From a virus: a DNA stretch of 59,330 bases. The position numbers were made by a program, and so were the translations under genes. The notes below the pieces were generated by a model. The model ran no database searches, had not been told where the DNA came from, and was given only the letters and a program-made list of their open reading frames with translations. The stretch spans positions 1 through 59,330 of the IMG/VR virus record IMGVR_UViG_3300010400_000023; one strand, written 5' to 3'. Shown piece by piece: positions 57,808-59,330 of the stretch (positions within the stretch are counted from its first letter, which is position 1; each line of letters opens with the position of its first letter).

Positions 57808-58310
57808 GGCGACCGCACGTTACGCGCGCTGACCTCAAGCCGCGATCGCTGGTGAGCACGCGCGCAGACGAGACGACTCGAGCCGATCTCTACGCGCTGC
57901 GGGCTGAGACGGCCGCGCTCGTCACGCCTCGGGTCGCCAAGCAGATGGCGAACCGCCCTCGCTTGCGCGCTGACTGCGTCCCGTGCGTGGTCTGTCAGTG
58001 GTACGTCGACCAGGGCGAGCCGCTGGTGGCCGCGCTGCCGCTGTCGTGCGGTCATGCACGGCCAGCGCATCACGCAAGACCGTGTCCGGTCGCGCGGTGT
58101 CGACACAGCCTGCTCGTCGAGATCAACCCCGAGACCGGCTCGGTGAAGATCCTGCCCGAGGCGTCCGAGTCGTGCTCGCTCGACGTGGCCGACCGAGGTG
58201 AGCAGACGCTCGAGGATATCGGGTTGCTCACCAACCTGACCCGAGAGCGCATCCGGCAGATCGAGCAGTACGGGCTGCGTCTGCTCAAGCAGCGGATGCC
58301 GAGGTGGTGA
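57804..58310 (+). CDS. Sigma-70 region-4-like HTH regulator with zinc site
   Basis: 168 residues, ATGA-coupled. Near the middle, CVPCVVCQ, CGHARPAHHARPCPV and RCRHS give a Cys/His zinc cluster. Residues ~132-165 read EQTLEDIGLLTNLTRERIRQ, then a helix of Leu/Arg, matching region 4.2 of sigma-70 factors (…ERIRQIE…). It may recruit RNA polymerase to late promoters. This region lies directly upstream of the late operon across the circle junction. Confidence 0.8.
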   Translation: MRRPHVTRADLKPRSLVSTRADETTRADLYALRAETAALVTPRVAKQMANRPRLRADCVPCVVCQWYVDQGEPLVAALPLSCGHARPAHHARPCPVARCRHSLLVEINPETGSVKILPEASESCSLDVADRGEQTLEDIGLLTNLTRERIRQIEQYGLRLLKQRMPRW

Positions 58311-58567
58311 GCTATGCTCGTGGCGTGCAAATTGTTCTATACCGCCTGACCGATCGCCATGTCCTCGCCGAGCTCCTCGCCATCAACGGTGAGCGCGCCG
58401 ATCTCCGCACGTATGTCATCTACCCGGACGGACATCTCGACACGCTCGAGATCAGCGGTGCGACGCAGGGACCCGGGATTAATCAGTGGCAGAATCCGCT
58501 CGACGTCACCAATCCGGTGCTTCTGGTCGAGGAGCCGCATCTGCCGATCCCGATGCCGGCGCAGTGA
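58307..58567 (+). CDS. Hypothetical protein, 86 aa
   Basis: GTG 58307 overlapping the previous stop (GTG 58325 is an alternative). Beta-rich (IVLYRLTDRHVLAELLAI, then DLRTYVIYPDG) and acidic. Not recognised. Confidence 0.6.
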   Translation: MSYARGVQIVLYRLTDRHVLAELLAINGERADLRTYVIYPDGHLDTLEISGATQGPGINQWQNPLDVTNPVLLVEEPHLPIPMPAQ

Positions 58568-58917
58568 GCGTCCGCGACCCAGTCTTCGGCTGCGACCTCT
58601 CGACCTCGCGGCTCGACGCCCACGGCTACGCGTACCATGGCCACACGCGAGCGCACATCGCTGCGTGGACCGCGGAGAATGGCGCCGTGTCCGACGGCAA
58701 GGTGTTGGATCACATCTGCCGTCGGCGCAACTGCATGGCGACGATTCACCTCGAGCCGGTGACGCAGTCAGAGAACGAGAAGCGCAAGCGCATGGCGTAC
58801 CGCGCGCGCATCAAGCTCTGTCCTCGCGGTCACAGTCTCGACGGTCAGAATCGAGCGGTAACGCCGGAGGGTGGCGTCACCTGCAGGGTCTGCAATCAGG
58901 CGTTCGGCGAGCAGTAA
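58564..58917 (+). CDS. HNH_3-type endonuclease
   Basis: 117 residues, GTG 58564 coupled. YAYHGHTRAHIAAWTAENG, then LDHICRRRNCMATIHLEPVT and a QSENEKRKR helix, is the HNH_3 phage endonuclease pattern with the catalytic His pair. A second Cys cluster follows (LCPRGH, CRVCNQ). It is the last rightward gene of the window; its end overlaps the antisense lipoprotein gene. Confidence 0.85.
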   Translation: MSVRDPVFGCDLSTSRLDAHGYAYHGHTRAHIAAWTAENGAVSDGKVLDHICRRRNCMATIHLEPVTQSENEKRKRMAYRARIKLCPRGHSLDGQNRAVTPEGGVTCRVCNQAFGEQ

Positions 58918-59222
58918 CACAGACCAGACGGAGCGATCTTCGCGTGACCGGCCGCGCACGGCGGATACTGATGCGCGCACGCTGGTCGACAGATGCTGTT
59001 GACACAGACGCCGAGTTCGCCGCGGCAGTGGCTGACCACTTCGGGATTCGGCGACTCGGGCACGCAGACCTCGCCGAAGAAATCAAACGGACCCGATGAG
59101 TCTGGCGGTGGCGGCGGAGATGGCGTTGCCATCGCATCGTCCGGCTCCCGGACATCGCTTGGGATCGTCGTCATTGGATCCGTACAACCGATCATCGCCA
59201 ACACCAGTATCCAAATGCGCAT
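58896..59222 (-). CDS. Cysteine-rich lipoprotein, antisense at end of early arm
   Basis: 108 residues from ATG 59222. MRIWILVLAMIGC is a lipoprotein signal with lipobox AMIGC. After a Pro-rich stretch, eight further cysteines (GEVCVPE, SHCRGELGVCVNSICRP, then ACAHQYPPC and LCYC) suggest a small disulfide-bonded surface domain. Cys-rich short lipoproteins of this style are common in Myxococcota. It has its own promoter and is probably expressed in lysogens. Function unknown. Confidence 0.75.
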   Translation of the reverse strand: MRIWILVLAMIGCTDPMTTIPSDVREPDDAMATPSPPPPPDSSGPFDFFGEVCVPESPNPEVVSHCRGELGVCVNSICRPACAHQYPPCAAGHAKIAPSGLCYCSPNA

Positions 59223-59258
59223 TACCGGCACGATAAACACCCTTGAAGATTGTGTCCA
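59223..59258 (-). promoter_or_regulatory. Lipoprotein promoter, near-leaderless geometry
   Basis: Minus strand: TGGACA (59258-59253), 17-nt spacer, TATCGT (59235-59230), then 7 nt to ATG at 59222. Same layout as the three early promoters except one extra base before the start. No Shine-Dalgarno before the ATG. Confidence 0.7.
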
Positions 59259-59312
59259 GTGCGTCTAAATGCTGCATGATTTCGGCTAGATGGGGAGGGT
59301 ATGACCCGCGAC

Positions 59313-59330
59313 CACCCACCCCCGTCGCCG
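59313..59330. repeat. Right copy of 18-nt terminal direct repeat
   Basis: The last 18 bases repeat the first 18 bases exactly. No gene was found between 59259 and this repeat. Confidence 0.85.

Noticed and set aside
1-59330. CRISPR array or insertion sequence
   Set aside because: No regularly spaced repeats of CRISPR type and no transposase or IS-type terminal inverted repeats were seen.

Overview
The window looks like one complete temperate tailed-phage genome, about 59.3 kb and GC-rich, in its non-integrated form. An integrase and a tRNA-type attachment site lie in the middle, the head and tail genes are contiguous, and the two window ends share the same 18 bases (CACCCACCCCCGTCGCCG), so the true molecule may be a circle of 59,312 bp. 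No tape-measure gene or contractile-sheath gene is seen. Portal, scaffold, capsid, adaptor, a large beta-rich tail protein and two very large internal-virion-type proteins suggest a podovirus-like particle. Two cysteine-rich or coiled lipoproteins with bacterial lipoboxes, and an attP resembling the 3' half of a proteobacterial-type tRNA-Phe(GAA), point to a high-GC Gram-negative host, possibly Myxococcota. The host is inference.

Layout. (1) 165-6480, plus strand: some fifteen small genes coupled by ATGA/GTGA overlaps. Most are unknown; they include a SLOG/YpsA-like protein, an acetyltransferase and zinc ribbons. (2) 6.5-31.3 kb, plus strand: large terminase, portal, scaffold, major capsid, head-tail connectors, tail proteins, an S74 chaperone protein, two internal-virion-type proteins, a SASA/SGNH esterase spike, a beta-helix protein, two membrane proteins and a GH25 endolysin. 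(3) 31.3-47.7 kb, almost all minus strand: small zinc or membrane proteins; attP, integrase and excisionase; a long run of tiny coupled genes; a recombination/replication set (clamp-like protein, SSB-like protein, Sak4-type ATPase, Fe-S PD-(D/E)XK nuclease); an HNH gene; another run of tiny genes; and the repressor. (4) 47.8-58.9 kb, plus strand: Cro-like gene, many tiny genes, an SF2 helicase, a VRR-NUC nuclease, a primase/VapE-type helicase, a likely origin, a sigma-region-4-like regulator and an HNH gene. Two lipoprotein genes run antisense inside this arm.

Regulation. Three early genes (47807 plus; 47130 and 32081 minus) have the same architecture: -35, exactly 17 nt, -10, exactly 6 nt, ATG. 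A fourth (59222 minus) has 17 nt and 7 nt. These transcripts should be leaderless. A palindrome built on TCCAC/GTGGA lies over the leftward early promoter and again between the divergent repressor and Cro-like genes, giving a candidate immunity operator.

Other notable points: the terminase gene has no credible in-frame start, but a 12-codon ATGA-coupled ORF precedes it in another frame; two pairs of otherwise different genes share N-terminal coding tags; a C-terminal module is shared between genes 30 kb apart on opposite strands; and a portal-type motif recurs in a small early protein.
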